Shown here one piece after another: positions 62,902 through 64,000 of a stretch of DNA of 64,000 bases. Under the pieces are notes generated by a model. The model was not told the origin of the DNA and did not search any database. It saw only the letters and a program-made list of their open reading frames with translations. Source of the stretch: Actinomycetales bacterium (GTDB lineage Bacteria > Actinomycetota > Actinomycetes > Actinomycetales > Dermatophilaceae); NCBI GenBank assembly GCA_016710645.1, contig JADJVI010000052.1, forward strand, positions 62,001 to 126,000, given 5' to 3'. Numbering within the stretch: position 1 is the stretch's first letter; the number at the start of each line of letters is the position of its first letter. A program made the position numbers and the translations under genes.

Positions 62902-64000
62902 TCAGCGGGGGCCAGCCGCGTTGGCGACGGTCACTTGGACAGCGGTCACCTTGTACTCCGGGCACTGGGTGGCCCAGTCGGAGTTCTCGGTCGTCACGAC
63001 GTTGGCTCCCGTCACCGGGTGATGGAAGGTCGTGTAGACAACCCCCACCGGCATCCGGTCGGGAGATGAGCGCCCTCAGATGGGTGGCACCACCCGGGAG
63101 GCCAGCTCGACCGTGTCACCCGAGGCGATCCCGCGTAGCTCGGCGTCGGCCGATGGATCTCCAACACGTCCTCGGGTGCCACACCCGTGTTGGCGGGTGC
63201 GCCGAGTCTGGGCCCGGACGTTGTACTGGCTGAGAATGCGGCCCGTGGTGAGCAGCAGGGGATAGCGCGTGAGGTGCGTTCGGTCGTCGGAACATACTCG
63301 GTGAGCACCAGCCGCCCGCGCCCGCGGACGAACCCGTCGACGTGCATGATCGGCGTCCCCGTCGATTCGGCGCGTCGCCGTCGGCCAATGCATGGACCCC
63401 AGAGCGTCCAGTCGTTCGAAGGACACGCCAGCGAAGGTGGCAGCTTTCGCTCGCGGGCGACCTCGGCCATGATCCGGCCGGCATACGACATCGCAGCCCA
63501 TCGCGGTCGCGATCTCAACGCACACGACCTGCCATCGTCTCTTGCCGACCTGCTCGGCATCGCCGGTCGCACCGCTGATCCGCCGCTCGGCGTTGGTGAA
63601 GGTGCCGTCCTTCTCCAGGAACGACGCCCGGCAGGAGACGTGGGCAAAATCGCGAGGTCCGTTGGAGGAACAGGTCGGACGACAACGAAAACCATCGAGC
63701 GCGCAAGGCGGTTCTCGATACGCCGGGTGTTGGGGTCACTTGGGCGATGTCCCCCACCCTGCACGTGGATTCTCGGAGCATCCCCGCCAGCGCCGCGTCG
63801 AACATATTGGGATCCGCACCGCCCTGGCGTAATCCGTCACGCCCCACAGCTGCTCCGAGATCTCCGCACTTCCGGGCCGGAGACACGTGCCGATAGCCGG
63901 GCAACTCGTGGGGAAGCGGACCCGGCGTCGCACGGATCCCCTGGTCGTTGTTCCGGCCGCGCAACGGGTTCACTTCACTCCTGCCTCGGCCGATCATCCC
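62902..64000 (-). pseudogene. fdhF: Formate dehydrogenase alpha subunit, C-terminal part, multiply frameshifted
   Basis: Pieces of one molybdopterin-dependent formate dehydrogenase protein occur in the right order on the minus strand but in changing frames: NPLRGRNNDQG near the window edge, FLEKDGTFTNAERR (about 63580-63621), EIATAMGCDV (63519-63490), AGRIMAEVARE (about 63480-63450), FAGVSFERLDALGSMHW (about 63435-63382), GTPIMHVDGFVRGRGRLVL (63359-63300), YPLLLTTGRILSQYNV (63264-63217), EDVLEIH (about 63173-63153), DAELRGIASGDTVELASR (about 63147-63094), then VVYTTFHHPVTG and the natural stop at 62902. At least seven frame changes occur within about 500 bp. The gene continues past the window. 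Real decay or poor sequence at a contig end are both possible. Confidence 0.8.

Noticed and set aside
62902..64000. The minus- and plus-strand frames at 62.9-64 kb as separate small genes
   Set aside because: Each contains only a short stretch of recognisable protein, and together they rebuild one formate dehydrogenase subunit.

Overview
The window is chromosomal DNA from a high-GC actinobacterium. The evidence is strong third-position GC bias, many GTG starts, TANNNT boxes 6-8 nt upstream of start codons (leaderless transcripts), a translational-type ileS T-box, an FMN riboswitch in front of a RibM/PnuC-type transporter, and the block rimP-nusA-ylxR-infB-rbfA-truB-ribF with a DUF4439 lipoprotein facing it. 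Gene content fits Micrococcales, perhaps Intrasporangiaceae/Dermatophilaceae, but the family cannot be proven from this window. I see no phage, insertion sequence, CRISPR array, rRNA or tRNA. Almost all of the window is housekeeping DNA with very short gaps and many ATGA/GTGA stop-start overlaps.

Layout. 1-5.1 kb: priA (partial), def, fmt, rsmB, rpe. 5.1-6.2 kb: FMN riboswitch and riboflavin transporter. 6.2-7.9 kb: hisE, hisG, PH-domain membrane protein. 7.9-9.9 kb (minus): small kinase, DUF4287 protein, two fluoride-channel genes. 9.9-13.5 kb: hisF, methyltransferase, ispG, GNAT. 13.6-16.3 kb: AspT-type transporter and L-lactate dehydrogenase. 16.4-19.7 kb: proS, HAD hydrolase, TSUP permease. 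19.7-22.5 kb: flavin electron-transfer module (ferric-reductase-like protein, FMN-binding protein, ApbE). 22.5-26.2 kb (minus): membrane protein, DUF255 thioredoxin-like protein, DUF4439 lipoprotein. 26.3-33.9 kb: rimP to ribF. 34-39.3 kb: fadD, Pcm-like methyltransferase (minus), B12-binding radical SAM protein, GNAT. 39.3-43 kb: NUDIX-like protein and FAD-linked oxidase (minus), acyl-CoA hydrolase/transferase family protein, membrane protein. 43-50.2 kb: frameshifted Tat-exported protein, T-box, ileS, GNAT, folC, DUF4233, ndk. 50.2-57.9 kb: HD hydrolase (minus), FUSC protein, rfbB and GntR (minus), lipoprotein, PLP decarboxylase, MFS, secreted HNH nuclease (minus). 57.9-62.9 kb: frameshifted ybdD and cstA (minus), gamma carbonic anhydrase, lpdA, small membrane protein (minus). 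62.9-64 kb: the C-terminal part of a formate dehydrogenase alpha subunit, broken by many frame changes.

The most striking signal is not a gene. The word GTATGCC/GGCATAC, usually extended to GGTATGCCG/CGGCATACC, occurs about 92 times by hand count (45 in one orientation, 47 in the other), roughly every 700 bp. A crude base-composition expectation is about 6-7. It occurs inside genes in every reading frame, between genes, and sometimes as inverted pairs that form stems. It forces codons that are otherwise rare here (ATA, GTA, TAT, GCA). This looks like a selected, dispersed DNA mark comparable in style to Neisseria/Haemophilus uptake words or cyanobacterial HIP1; I do not recognise it as described.

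Other regulatory signals: three intergenic sites match the CRP/GlxR consensus TGTGA-N6-TCACA at 9 of 10 positions (cstA, fadD, ferric-reductase module); two mutually exclusive helices sit around the ribosome-binding site of the riboflavin transporter; and a 28-bp perfect inverted repeat lies between fadD and the Pcm-like gene.
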